A DNA stretch of 64,000 bases from Blastocladiella emersonii ATCC 22665 (Eukaryota > Blastocladiomycota > Blastocladiomycetes > Blastocladiales > Blastocladiaceae), in NCBI GenBank assembly GCA_025594325.1, contig JANHCV010000008.1, positions 372,001-436,000 on the forward strand. The letters are read 5' to 3'. The translations under genes and the position numbers were made by a program. Positions 1 through 9,900 of the stretch are shown here, in pieces. The notes beneath the pieces are model-generated. The model was not told where the DNA came from and made no database searches. It saw only the letters and a program-made list of their open reading frames with translations. Position 1 is the first letter of the stretch; every line of letters starts with the position of its first letter.

Positions 1-217
1 GATGAAATAATGCGCTCACGCTCACGCTCGCTCGAGTGTAGTCGCGTTCCACGCCAGCGTCGCTCCGCCCAGCCTAACAAAATCTGCGACCGCCTCGACC
101 AACTTGGGATAGGCTATTTGGCAACAATGTCTCGCAGCGACCGTGCGGGATTATCGACGAGCTCGCGAATCGAGCGTGGGGTCCACTCGAGCGCCGATTC
201 AACTTTGTCAAACTTTG

Positions 218-583
218 TCAAGAAAGAGTTTTTTTGATTTGGCGCTCCCGTTCATGATCAGGCGTGAAGATTGCGACGGTGGCGATGAGCGCGCAGAATG
301 CGCCGTAAAACGGCGCAACGTCAACTCGGGACGCGAGCGCAAGGCGGAGCCACGACCTGACCCACGAGTCTCTCCAATTCAGGAGCACTGCACGGGTGTA
401 AGCGTCCTCGGCGAGTGTATCAGGCATAGATTCGCGATGGACAGCAGGGATAGCGACAGCCGGCAAGACCCGCACGTACTGCATCAGCCCGGCCAGGTCG
501 CTCGGGTTTTTGTGCATTTCGACCGCGAAAACAAGCACGCGCTCAATGACATGATGCAGTGTGAGTTGCGAAAAGTTATTCAT
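218..583 (-). pseudogene. N-terminal stub of an LRR-family gene
   Basis: The first 50 residues (starting MNNFSQLTLHHVIER) match the N-terminal module of the full LRR gene at 1224-2585 almost position for position, including the PSDLAGLMQY block and the RVLP motif. After IPAVHR the similarity stops and no leucine-rich repeats follow; the frame runs on as unrelated sequence to a stop at 218. It is read as a broken tandem copy, because it sits before the same upstream repeat (765-1121) that lies before the intact copy. The first 217 bases of the window hold no gene I can support. Confidence 0.6.
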
Positions 584-764
584 GGGCTCCGTTGTGACCT
601 GGGGTTATGGGGAGAGACGAGAAAGCGCCGAGCTGCCCGGCGAAGACTCAAACGAATGCGTATCACGGCCCACGTGATGACATAAACGAAACGTGCGTCT
701 CGCGCGAGACGCATCCTGCACATTTCCACCGTCAGCCTAGCAGGCAAAACCAGCGCCAACCCCG

Positions 765-1121
765 AGGTCTGACACGAAGGGCTGAAAGCGGACTTGTAGC
801 TGCCGGGCGGAGAGACACTTCGGAGGCACTTCGGAGACGCGTCGCGAAATCACGTGTGCGGTGCGAGACGCGTTTCGCTCGCCCTCGAGGCCGCGAGTCG
901 GCGGCACCGCCGTTGTCTCTACCGTCGAAAGATAGCTTTTTGCGAGCGCGAACTCGTTACTTGAGTGGTGCGAAGGCCAAAATTGCACTGGATCGAACTG
1001 CAGGCCTACTGCCTCGCTTCCCCGCGGCTTGTCCGAGTACACAGGTCAGTTCGCTCGACTTGCCGGCCAGCAAGTCACTGTGCGCGCTTGCACACGCACT
1101 CCACTGCACCGAAATGTCTCG
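765..1121. repeat. Upstream repeat, copy 1
   Basis: This segment runs parallel to 3069-3450: the same order of landmarks (GGTCTGACACGA, the GACGCGTCG...CACGTG box, GCGAGACGCGTTTCG, GTCGGCGGC, CTTGCCCGAG/CTTGTCCGAG, CCGGCCAGC, GCACCGAAATGTC) with many substitutions and small indels. It lies upstream of the LRR stub as copy 2 lies upstream of the full LRR gene, so one LRR-plus-promoter unit was probably duplicated in tandem. Copy 1 has no TATA box or CaaX gene after it. I see no gene in 584-1223. Confidence 0.7.
836..856 (+). promoter_or_regulatory. Composite ACGCGT / CACGTG motif, site 1
   Basis: The 21-bp pattern GACGCGTCG-N4-ATCAYGTG joins an MluI-cell-cycle-box core (ACGCGT) to an E-box. 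The same spacing recurs at 3120, 12575, 16659 and, on the other strand, 38863. That this is a factor-binding site is inferred from the palindromic cores; it is not shown. Confidence 0.45.
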
Positions 1122-1223
1122 GGACCTTGCACGACGACGCAGCTCAATGACATTAAACGTTTTTTGTTTACTCAATAGTTTTGCTGGAAATGGTCAGTTT
1201 CTTACGCAATAATGTAAATTGGT

Positions 1224-2585
1224 TCAAAAGTAAACAGTAAGACCGTCCTTGGGCATGAAATCAAAGGTTCCGAGTCGAACCCGCTCCATCGTGTCGCCGG
1301 CTGTGCAAAACTCGAGCCAAAGCTTGCGCATCGAAGACGGAAGTTGAAGGACAAGCGCCGTCATAGCCACCTGCGTCATATAAGCATGTCCCAAGTCGAG
1401 GAGCGCCAAATTCGGCGGGACGTGGTCCATGAGAGCAAGCACACCGGCCTCGCGCAGACCGACGCATGCAAGTCGAAGCCCAGTCAGCGTGCGAGGCAGC
1501 AAAGGCGCGAGTTGTGCGACCCCGCTGTCCATCAGTCGGTTCGAGGAGAAATCCAGTACTTGAAGCTGTGCCGGTAGGCTAGGCATAAATGGACCAAGAA
1601 TCTCTTTCGTAAGCCCATTCTCTGCGAGCCCAAGCGCCTGGAGTTTACGCGGCAGCAGCGGGACGAGTGCGGCGAATCCGCTTGCGCCAAGGTGGCATCC
1701 GCTCAGGGTGAGCTCCTGCAGATGACTTGTCAAGTTCCGACCAAGGGCTTCGACCGCGGTAGCGTCCAGAAGCGTTCCAGTGAGATCGAGACGCTCGAGC
1801 AAAGGAGGGAAGAGCCGAAAGATCGCGTTCGGTGACAGACCGCCAAGTTGGACGCTACGAAGCGACAGCGAGCGCAATCCGGACGGGAGCGGGGAAGGGT
1901 GGTGCGCGTCGGCCTCGTTTTCGGCGGCTGGCGCGCCCTCGCACACCCAGTTGCTGTCGAGCGTGAGCGAGGTGACGGTTTCGGGAAGGCCAAGGGCACA
2001 GATGTGCGCGAACGTCAACGAGCACATGACAAGACTGACCGCTTCGACCCGTTGACGTGGATCGGAAAGGGCGGCAGCGAGAGCGGAGGCCTCGCTCGCT
2101 GAAACGCGATATTCCTGAACTTGGACAACGCGCGAAACGCCGGAGCGGATGTCTGAGAGCTTGCAGGCAGTTTCCCACGGGGCTTGCGGTTTCGTATTGA
2201 AAAAAGCGCGCAACATGGGCGAGCGCCAGTGCAAGCCGGGCACGAGAAGTCCCGACTCGCGCCACCACGACGCGACGCGGTAGTTGCGCACGGCGTGCAT
2301 CTCGATGATTCCCTTGCCGAAGACGGGCCGCTTTCCCGAGCGCTTCCACGCCTCGAGGACGGCGACCTTTCCAGCCTTGGTCGCTTCGTCCAAGGAGACG
2401 GCCGACGTGACTCGGTCAAGGACTGTGCGATAGACGGCGGGGATCACGCTCGTCGGCAGAACCCGCGCGTACTGCATCAGCCCGGCCAAGTCGCTCGGGT
2501 CGTCGTGCATTTCGACCGCGTAAACGAGGGCGCGCTCGATGACATGGTGTAAGGCAAGTTGCGAGAAGTGATTCATGTGTTCCAT
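1224..2585 (-). CDS. Leucine-rich repeat protein, family member 1
   Basis: An uninterrupted 453-residue reading frame; the chosen start is MEHMNHF at 2585 (a second Met follows three codons later at 2576). Residues about 4-55 form the family module (FSQLALHHVIERA...PSDLAGLMQY..RVLP) shared with the genes at 37311 and 57159 and the stub at 218. A linker of about 120 residues with AVLEAW and WWRESGL follows. From about residue 185 there are roughly ten repeats of 24-25 residues of the type LPxxLxxLxLxxNxLxxxGxxxL, typical of ribonuclease-inhibitor-like LRRs used for protein binding. No signal peptide or membrane segment is visible, so it is probably cytoplasmic. The partner is unknown. It is the only LRR gene here with no break. 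Confidence 0.8.
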   Translation of the reverse strand: MEHMNHFSQLALHHVIERALVYAVEMHDDPSDLAGLMQYARVLPTSVIPAVYRTVLDRVTSAVSLDEATKAGKVAVLEAWKRSGKRPVFGKGIIEMHAVRNYRVASWWRESGLLVPGLHWRSPMLRAFFNTKPQAPWETACKLSDIRSGVSRVVQVQEYRVSASEASALAAALSDPRQRVEAVSLVMCSLTFAHICALGLPETVTSLTLDSNWVCEGAPAAENEADAHHPSPLPSGLRSLSLRSVQLGGLSPNAIFRLFPPLLERLDLTGTLLDATAVEALGRNLTSHLQELTLSGCHLGASGFAALVPLLPRKLQALGLAENGLTKEILGPFMPSLPAQLQVLDFSSNRLMDSGVAQLAPLLPRTLTGLRLACVGLREAGVLALMDHVPPNLALLDLGHAYMTQVAMTALVLQLPSSMRKLWLEFCTAGDTMERVRLGTFDFMPKDGLTVYF

Positions 2586-3068
2586 TGCGTTGACGAAGGT
2601 GTGGCGGTAGGCAAAAACCCTGCGAGCCGACCAACGAAGCAACGTGCGCTCCGCGCGCGCGCCATGTGACGGGATCGCGTCGACCTGTCACACCTGTCAA
2701 GCGATCCGTCGCGCCCCTTCGCCGGAATTCTGCTGCTCAGTGGGCCACATTCCTCTCCCTTCCGTTCCTCTCCCTTCCTGACAGTCCCGGCCGCGTCCAA
2801 TAGTGCGGAATCCGGGCGACGTTCAAATCTCGCGGAACGCGTTGTTGGCTGGCGCGTCCCCGCGTCGCGCCGCCGCCGCCGCCAGCTTGAGAGCTTCGTG
2901 TCGCACCACCTCTCTCGCCGCTCGCAGAAGAACCCAGGCGGCAGTCTCACGCGAGCTCCGAACTTTCGGCGAGTCAGCGGCGCCGCGCGTTTTCCCGAAC
3001 GCGAAAACTAGCGTCACGTGCCGCGGGATGCAGGCGATGCCCGAATTCCGCAAAAGGGTCTACTTTCC

Positions 3069-3450
3069 AGGTCTGACACGATGGGCTGATGGTCGACTCT
3101 GCGCAGAGACGGTTTTGGAGACGCGTCGCGATATCACGTGTGCGGTGCGAGACGCGTTTCGTTCGTCTCGAGCTCCCAAGTCGGCGGCTCCGCCGTTGTC
3201 CCCGACGTCGAAAATTAGCTTCCCGCGCCCGCAAACTCGTTGTTCGAATGACACGGTGGCCAAAAATTGAAGTCGCACGCGGCGGTCGCGTGCCCGAAAA
3301 TGAACATGAACGGCGCCGAAGTGTCTCGCGCCCGCTGTCTCGCATCTCGCGCGGCTTGCCCGAGTGCACAGTGCGCAGGACAGTTCACTCGACGCGCCGG
3401 CCAGCCAGTCAGTTCGCTCGCACATGCACTGCACGGCACCGAAATGTCGC
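3069..3450. repeat. Upstream repeat, copy 2
   Basis: Diverged direct copy of 765-1121. It lies about 480 bp before the start of the LRR gene (minus) and ends about 10 bp before the TATA box of the small CaaX gene (plus), so it forms most of a divergent promoter. The stretch 2586-3068 otherwise holds no gene I can support. Confidence 0.7.
3120..3140 (+). promoter_or_regulatory. Composite ACGCGT / CACGTG motif, site 2
   Basis: Second example of GACGCGTCG-N4-ATCAYGTG, inside repeat copy 2, in the divergent interval between the LRR gene and the CaaX gene. Confidence 0.45.
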
Positions 3451-3460
3451 AGGCGTACGG

Positions 3461-3468
3461 TATAAAAA
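3461..3468 (+). promoter_or_regulatory. TATA box of the CaaX gene
   Basis: TATAAAAA stands 106 bp before the proposed start at 3567, followed by a C/T-rich leader (CCTCACCGCACC repeats) typical of fungal 5' untranslated regions. It is the clearest TATA box I noticed in the window. Confidence 0.6.
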
Positions 3469-3566
3469 CCCGCCCTCGCCCCGCCCCCTTCCTCAGACCT
3501 CACCGCACCTTGCGCCTTCTTCCCTCACCGCACCCACCCCAAGACCAACCTTTCAAGTAAACCAAG

Positions 3567-3919
3567 ATGCGTTCCCGCGACAACCTCGTTGCCAGTACGC
3601 TTCCGCCGCCCCCGCTTACCCCCTCACCGCACACCGCATCTCACACCTCGCGCGCCTTCGTGTAGCCGCCGTCCAGTCGACCTCCCCCGCGATGGGCGCG
3701 GCCGGCAAGATGGCCCCGACCTCGACGTCGACGACCCCGGGCAACGTCGTGACGGCCAGCATGGCGGCGACCGAGACGGCGCAGGCGCAGACGGGCGAGA
3801 TGGCGCCCGCGTCGCCGGCGGCCGACATGGCCATGGCCAAGGAGGGCGGCATGATGATGCCTGGCGCGATGCCCAAGGGGAACCAGGCGGATATTTTCCT
3901 GCCGTGCACTATCATGTAG
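3567..3919 (+). CDS. Small spliced protein with C-terminal CaaX box
   Basis: Two exons, 3567-3594 and 3666-3919, flank a 71-nt intron with a GTACGC donor and a GTGTAG acceptor, matching the introns of the neighbouring Spt8 gene. The start has a good context (CCAAGATG) downstream of a TATA box. The product is about 93 residues, rich in Ala, Met, Thr and Pro, with no cysteine except in the last four residues, CTIM. C-T-I-M fits a CaaX prenylation site, and a final Met favours farnesyl transfer. Small precursors ending in CaaX are the hallmark of fungal lipopeptide mating pheromones; small prenylated signalling proteins are the alternative. If the intron is not used, a 75-residue frame from ATG 3692 gives the same C-terminus. 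Function is inferred only from size and the C-terminal box. Confidence 0.6.
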
Positions 3920-3939
3920 TGCAAGGAGTGGAGTGTGTA

Positions 3940-4105
3940 ATATATCCGAAGAAAAGGGCGGCCCGTGACGCAGCCGCCGACCTTGATTGTCCACTGTATT
4001 TCGTTGAAAACCGAGCGTCGAGTCGCGCTGTGTGGCCGTGACCATCCTGCGCGAGAGGCTGAGCTGAGGAACGGGCCTGATGGGTCCAAAGCGAGACACA
4101 TTCAG
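3940..4105 (-). pseudogene. Decayed duplicate of the last Spt8 exon
   Basis: This interval repeats, with many changes, the segment 4140-4300 that carries the terminal exon of Spt8 and its acceptor. On the minus strand it still reads LDPSGPFLSSASRAGW then an ATRRS stretch, against the true exon's IDPSSRFLMSASSSRGW and AAQRDSTL. The frame does not end at the equivalent stop. It is probably a dead tandem copy in the 3' flank, between the convergent CaaX and Spt8 genes; an alternative 3' exon is less likely because the acceptor region is degraded. Confidence 0.6.
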
Positions 4106-4176
4106 AAGTAATGGTGCGCGAGCGCCCTGCGCGGTTCCGCAGCGATTGATCCGAAGAAAACGGCGGCGCACGCAGC

Positions 4177-5580
4177 TTATATTTCGTCGAGTCGATACGC
4201 GAAGCAGAGCGTCGAATCGCGCTGCGCGGCCGTATCCCACCCGCGCGACGAGCTGGCGGACATGAGGAACCGTGACGATGGGTCGATCACTAGACATTCG
4301 GACACGGATCGTCAGCAATTTGCGCCGTCGAGCCAACGGCGGCGACGAAACGTACGCAGTTCGGCGACATTCGACCCATGATGCCCGGGCGCGATCGTGA
4401 ACGGGACCCCCTTCCCCGAATGCTGCAGGTCCCACACGCGCAAGTTATCGTACGACCCGATGAGCAGCGACCTTCCATTCGGCAGACACATGACGCGTGA
4501 CGCAGGTCCCGAGTTACGCGGCAGGGCGAGCGTGCCGACGAGGGTCCCGTCGGGCGCGTACTCGTCGACCGAGTTGTTACGTCGGCCGAGGTAGACGTGC
4601 GCGGAGCGCGGGTTGTAGCACCCCGAGAGCGTCCATGGCGGGGTCTTTTCGGGCAAGTGGAACGCGGACGCGGGGCGCGTCGGGGAGCGCACGTCCCACT
4701 GGTACGCGGTGCCGTTGATGGCCGTCGACAGGTACAGGTTCGGGTCGCGCGGGTGCGCCGAGATGGACGAGATCTGCGATACGTGCGAGGTCAGTTTGAA
4801 GACGGGCGCGCCCGTGTTGAGGTCCCAGTACTAGACGTTCGCGCGTTAGTCGTCATGGTCGCGCGCGTCCCGAGCCGAGCCGAGCGTACGATCAGGTTCG
4901 AGTCCCACGACCCCGACAGGAGCCGCGTCTCGTCGCCGCTGAGGCGCAGCGCGCTGACGGCGTCCGTGTGGCCGACGAGCGCGGCGACGAGCGCGCCCTC
5001 GTCGTAGCGCGCCGAGTACAGGTTGACGCCGCCGCGGCGGGTGCCGGCGACGACCCACTGGGCCTCGGCCTGGGCCGCAAGCGCGTAGACGGGCGAGGTG
5101 TCGGCGACGCCGGGCGGCGGGAGCCCGTGGTTTGCGGGAAGTAGTTGTGGTGGTGCGACGGGTTTCGTCGTCGGTGCGGATCCCGGCCGAGCGAGCAGCG
5201 GAGCAGCGCGCGCGGCCTCGCGGTGCGCGACCCAGTGGTCCTGGGTTTCCGGGCCGTCCTCGCAGTACCAGTAGCTGAGCAGGTGGCCGCCCTTGACGAC
5301 TGTGTCGACCATGCCGCTGCGCTGGACCTGGGTCAGCATGGTCTTGCCGTTGACGGTGGCGAACCAGTCCCACTTGGCGATGCGGCCGTCGCAGGCGCCG
5401 GTGAAGACCCAGCGCCAGCACCGGGTCGCGGCGACGGCGTAGATGGGCGAGGACGTCATGATCGACGCCTATGATCGTGGTTGTGAGCGGGGGGCTGGGT
5501 GTGGGGTCCGGGCGACGCGAGCGCGCGCGTACGATGGGCGTGATGTCGTAGCCCGCGCACGGCGGCGAGTCAATGTCCAT
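4177..5580 (-). CDS. SPT8: Spt8-like WD40 subunit of the SAGA complex
   Basis: Four exons on the minus strand: 5580-5533, 5468-4890, 4830-4356 and 4289-4177, giving 404 residues. The introns are 64, 59 and 66 nt, all with GTACG donors. Characteristic Spt8 blocks appear in order: SSPIYAVAATRCWRWVFTG, a DGRIAKWDWFATVNGK segment, SYWYCEDG, AEAQWVVAGTRRGGVNLYS, a GHTDAVSALRLS WD repeat with LLSGSWDSNLI, YWDLNTGAPVF, AINGTAYQWDVRSP, SASSSRGWDTAAQRDSTL and the end RLDEI. Spt8 recruits TBP within SAGA in the nucleus. The start at 5580 has a perfect GCCACCATGG context; an in-frame ATG at 5604 would add eight residues. The acidic N-terminal tail of yeast Spt8 is missing or lies in an unseen exon. Confidence 0.85.
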
Positions 5581-5770
5581 GGTGGCGGCGGTGTCGCGGG
5601 TCATGGTGGGTTGCGTTGCGCCAAGTGCAGCGGGTCAGTGATACATGGGCGGTCAGCGATGGGGAGAGCAGCGCGAACGCGGTCGGTCGCTCGTTCATGC
5701 TCTCCTCGCTCTCTCCCTCACGCCCCCGCAATCAATGTATCACTGAGAACGAGTGCCTGCAACCGACACC
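5581..5770. promoter_or_regulatory. Bidirectional promoter with a 12-bp inverted repeat
   Basis: About 190 bp separate the start codons of Spt8 (minus) and the REEP-like gene (plus). TCAGTGATACAT at 5635-5646 and its exact reverse complement ATGTATCACTGA at 5735-5746 flank the middle, 88 bp apart, with purine-rich and pyrimidine-rich tracts (GGGGAGAGCAG and CTCTCTCCCTC) between. The arrangement suggests shared regulation of the pair; the factor is unknown. Confidence 0.5.
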
Positions 5771-6565
5771 ATGGGTCCCGTCTACAAGGCCACGCGGAGC
5801 TACTTGTAAGCGCGCCGACCCTGCCGCCCTCGCACCACGGCGCTGACGCCCTTCCCCCATAGTCTGCTGTCGTCGCTGTACAGCACCATGAGCGTACTCG
5901 CCCCACCGCGCGCGCCGGGCGCGCCGCAGCAGTCGCCGCCAACGCCGCAGGAGCTGCGGTCGCACCTGATTTTCTGGGTCACGGTGGTGTGCCTGGGCGC
6001 CAGCGAGCGGGTCGCGGACCGGCTACTCCGGCTCATGCCGCTGTACGACTCGGCCAAGTTCCTCGTGCTCGCCCTGCTCATGCTCACCAAGCACATGGGC
6101 ACCTACGTCCTGTTCACGCACCGGCTGCGCCCGTGGTTCCGCAAGTACCAGAAGGTGATTGAGCTGTGGATCACCGTGGTGCGTTCTTTCTTGGTCATTG
6201 AGCTGGGCGACGCTAACTGCCTGTGAGTGTAGTACCCACAACGCGCCCTCGCCCGCGCCCTCGCCGCGGTGACCCAGGCGTACGCCCAGTACCGCGCGCT
6301 GTCGGCGATGCCGCACATGGCCGCCGACGCGGACGAGGACGACGTTGACGGAGATGACGCCGAGTCGCGCGCGGACCGCGAGGCGTGGGCCGCGGCGACC
6401 TCGGCCACGCTCCCGACCACGGCGACGGGGACGGCGGCGGCGGGACCAACACCATCCTGGAGCCGCGGGTCGTCGTCGCGCCGTCGTACTGCTGAACGGA
6501 CCGGGTCCTCGCGCAGCGGAACGGCGGCGGCGGGAGGAAACGAGTTTGGCGCCGACATGGACTGA
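5771..6565 (+). CDS. TB2/DP1/HVA22 (REEP/Yop1) family ER membrane protein
   Basis: Exons 5771-5805, 5863-6178 and 6233-6565 are joined over introns of 57 nt (GTAAGC donor) and 54 nt (GTGCGT donor, GCTAACTGC branch), giving 227 residues. The start has the context ACACCATGG. Residues about 45-105 carry the family signature: a hydrophobic segment LIFWVTVVCLGASERVADRL, the short LMPLYDSAKFLVLALLML hairpin, then THRLRPWFRKYQKVIE. Proteins of this family insert hairpins into the ER membrane and bend it into tubules. The C-terminal third is a low-complexity acidic and Ser/Thr/Gly-rich tail with no recognisable domain. The N-terminus is Pro-rich (GAPQQSPPTPQE). It shares its promoter region with Spt8. 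Confidence 0.75.
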
Positions 6566-6934
6566 ACAGAGTTGTGTATACATCCCCTGCCTTCGCACCC
6601 CATCCTTGGCCGCCGTCTCACACCGTGCCTCGCACCCGCACCAAGGCGCGCGCCACGACGACGGTGCGCCGCCGCCCCCGCCGTTGTCCTCTCCGCCCTC
6701 GCTGTCGAACCCGTCGGCTACACGGGCACTCGTCGCTATCGGTTCACCCGCCGACGACGTCGAGTCAGATGCAAGCAGCGGCTGACGCAGCAGCGGCTGA
6801 CGCAGCAGCGGGGAGAGGCACAGGGAGAGGCGGCCGCCGCTCTTCTCCCCTCGTCCCTGATCCTCCAGCTGATCCCGGCGCTCTCTCTCCCGCTACAGGC
6901 AACTTGAACATAGACGCCGCCGCACACCGCGGCC
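6566..6934. other. Intergenic leader before the ABC gene
   Basis: Pyrimidine-rich, no convincing coding sequence. It contains two and a half tandem copies of a 15-bp unit (AGCAGCGGCTGACGC) at about 6775-6811 and a CTCTCTCCCGCTACAG stretch that could be an acceptor for an upstream noncoding exon of the transporter gene. Confidence 0.4.
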
Positions 6935-9900
6935 ATGAATGCATCCAATGAATCCCTCGTCGAGCAGTCCGCCGTCCCGCTGTCGACGCTTGGCGCCGAC
7001 GTCCTTGACCCGCTCGTCCCCGCTTCCCCTCCCTCCACCAGCCCGCTGAGCAACTCGCCGTGGTGGTCCTACTCGCGCCTGCTGTTCACGTGGGTCAACC
7101 GGTTCATCGCCGCCGACGAGGACTTTGGGGAGGCCGACCTGCACCCTCTGCCCTCGTCCTTTACCGCTTTACCGCGGACCCGCTGCTCGCGCGGTTCGAC
7201 GCCGCGTGGGCCGCCAAGGTCGCGCACACCTCGGTCCTCGCGCGCGCCTAGGCTGTGGCGCGTGTGCCTGCACGTCTTCGCGTACCCGGTCGCCGTGATC
7301 GGCGCGCTCGGGTTCGTCGAGATCGGCGTCAAGCTCGCCGAGGCCGTGTTTCTGGGCCTCGTCGTCGACTACTTCCAGTCTGGCAGTACGTCGCCCGCGC
7401 TCGGGTTCGTGTGGGTCGCCCTGCTCGCCGCCGTGACCGCGCTGCACGCGTTCCTGCGCCACCACTTCGGGTGCCTCGCGACCACCACGTCGCTGCAGGC
7501 GCGCACGGCCCTGTCGGCGATGCTGTACCGCAAGGCCGTGGTCATGGCGCAGCCGGCGTCCGCGGGGCTCGTCGTCAACCTCGTGTCCAACGACCTCGCG
7601 CCCATCGAGCCGCTGTGCATCCACGGCCACTACCTGTGGATCGGCCCGCTCGAGACGCTCGCGTGCACCGTCCTCCTGTACCGCGCGCTCTGGTGGCCGT
7701 CGCTCCTCGGCGTACTCGTCATCTTCGCCATGATCTACCAGCAGTCGTGGTTCGGCTCTCTTTTTGGGGACTTCCGCCGCGCGACCGTCCGCTGGCGCGA
7801 CGCGCGCATCCGGCTCATGACGGACCTGCTGCAGGGCGTCGCCGTCGTCAAGTACAACGCGTGGCAGGCGCCGTACGCGCGCGAGGTCGAGCGGCTGCGT
7901 TCCCACGAAATGCACGCCCTGCGCCGGTCCGGGTTCATGGACGCGGCCATCGAGGGCAGCTTCCCAAGGGGATCAAGGCCGCGTCCGAGTTCTGTCTCTC
8001 GAGCACGCGGATCGCCGCGTTTCTCGCCGAACCCGAGCTCGCGACGGGTGACGACGTGGCTGACGGCGGCAGCGGGGTCGGCCCGACCATCACCCTGCGC
8101 GGCGCGCGCTTCGCGTGGCCTTCCACGAACTTCGAGCTGTGCGTCGCCGACCACACGTTCGCCGCCGGGTCTCTGACGTGCGTCATCGGGCCCGTCGGCG
8201 CGGGCAAGTCCGCGCTCTTCAACGCGCTCCTCGGCACCATGCCCTCCGCCACCCCCACCACCGCGGCCCCGCTCGCCGGCCGCCGCGTCGGCTACGCGCC
8301 GCAGTCCGCGTGGCTGCTGGACGGCACCATCGCCGAGAACATCACGTTCGGGTCCCCGCTCGACGCCGCGTGGCTCGCCGAAGTCGTCGACATGTGCGAC
8401 CTCGCCCGCGACCTCGCCCGGTGGCCGCACGGGCTCGACACCCAGGTCGGCGTCCGCTCGCTCAAGCTGTCGGGCAGGCAGAAGGCGCGCGTCGCGCTCG
8501 CTCGCGCCGTCTAATCGCGCGCCGCGACGTTGCTTTTAGATGATCCGCTTGCTGCGCTCGGTACGTCGCTTCGCGCTGTTCGCTCCCCGCGATCGCAGAC
8601 TAACGTCCGCGAGGGTAGATCCCACCGTCGGCCGCAAACTCTTCGACGCGCTGCGCACCTCCCCGCGGCTCGCGCGCACCACGCGCATCCTCGCCACGCA
8701 CCAGCTCCAGTTCGCGCGCAAGTGCGAGTCGATCCTCGTCGTCGACCGCGGCGAGGTCGTTGCGGCGGGCAACTGGGCGGATCTCATGGCTGCCGCGACA
8801 AGCGCGGGTGTGCGTGCTTCGCCGTGGATGCAGTACCTCCTCCAGTACGACGCCGAATCGACGACCGCGACGTCCGCGGCTGGCGCGGCGGCGAGACCCG
8901 CGCGCGTGGTGGGCGAGAAGCAGGCGGAGGAGTTCACGGTCGAGGACGATTCTGTGGTGACGGTCGCGGCGACCAAGCCCGAGAGCAAGGCCGACGTCTC
9001 GGCGACGGGCTCCGTGGCGCTGTCGACGTACGTGCGGTTCCTGATCACGCCGACGAGCACGCCGCTGCTCCTTCTCTTCGCGGTCCTCATGGTCGGCGGG
9101 CAGGTCGCGGGCGTCATGGCCGACTGGGTTCTCGCGCGGTGGGGTTCCCCTCGGCCCAATCCGCGGACACGGCGGCCATGTCCTGGTTCCTTGGCCTGGT
9201 CCTCGGCGGCGTGACGTTGGGCTTCGCGCGCGCGCTGCTCGCGTACTGGATGCTGATGTCGTCGTCGCAGGACGTGAGCGTGCGGATGCTGCACGCGGTG
9301 CTGGACGCGCCCATGTCCTGGTTCGCGACACAGCCCGTCGGCCGGATCCTGAACCGGTTCGCGAAAGACATGTCGCAGGTCGACGAGCAGCTGCCGAGCC
9401 TCGTGTTCAACTTCGCGCAGGTCCTGTTCCTCGTGGTCGGCGCCGTCGTCGTGATCGTCGTCGTGCTGCCGTGGGTCGCGCTCGTGGTGCCGTTCTTGGC
9501 GGTCCTGTTCCTGAACCTCCGCCGCAAGTTTGTCGGCGCGAGCCGCAACCTGAAACGGCTCGAGTCGACGACGCGGTCGCCCGTGTACGCGCACCTGTCC
9601 GACTCGCTTGACGCGCTCCCCGTCGTCCGCGCCATGCACGCGCAGCCGCTGTTCGCCGACAAGTTTATGGCGCTGCTCGACGCCAACGCCCGCGCCGCGC
9701 TCGACCTGTACGGGTGCACCCGCTGGCTCGCCGTGCGGCTCGACCTGATTCTCGCGGCGTTCATTGGGGTCGCGGGCGGCGCGGCGGTCCTCATCGCGCT
9801 CGGCGGGACCCTGAGCCCGTCGCTTGCGGGGCTCGCGCTGTCGTACGCGCTCCAGCTCAACCTCCTGCTCCAGTGGATGGTCCGCCAGAGCGTCGAGTGC

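Noticed and set aside
1-217. Minus-strand peptide-like stretch (ELVDNPARSLRDIVAK)
   Set aside because: Too short, followed by a stop, and no match to any family in the window; cannot be called a gene.
6213-6621. Minus-strand frames opposite the REEP-like gene
   Set aside because: Antisense shadows of the third exon; composition mirrors its low-complexity codons.
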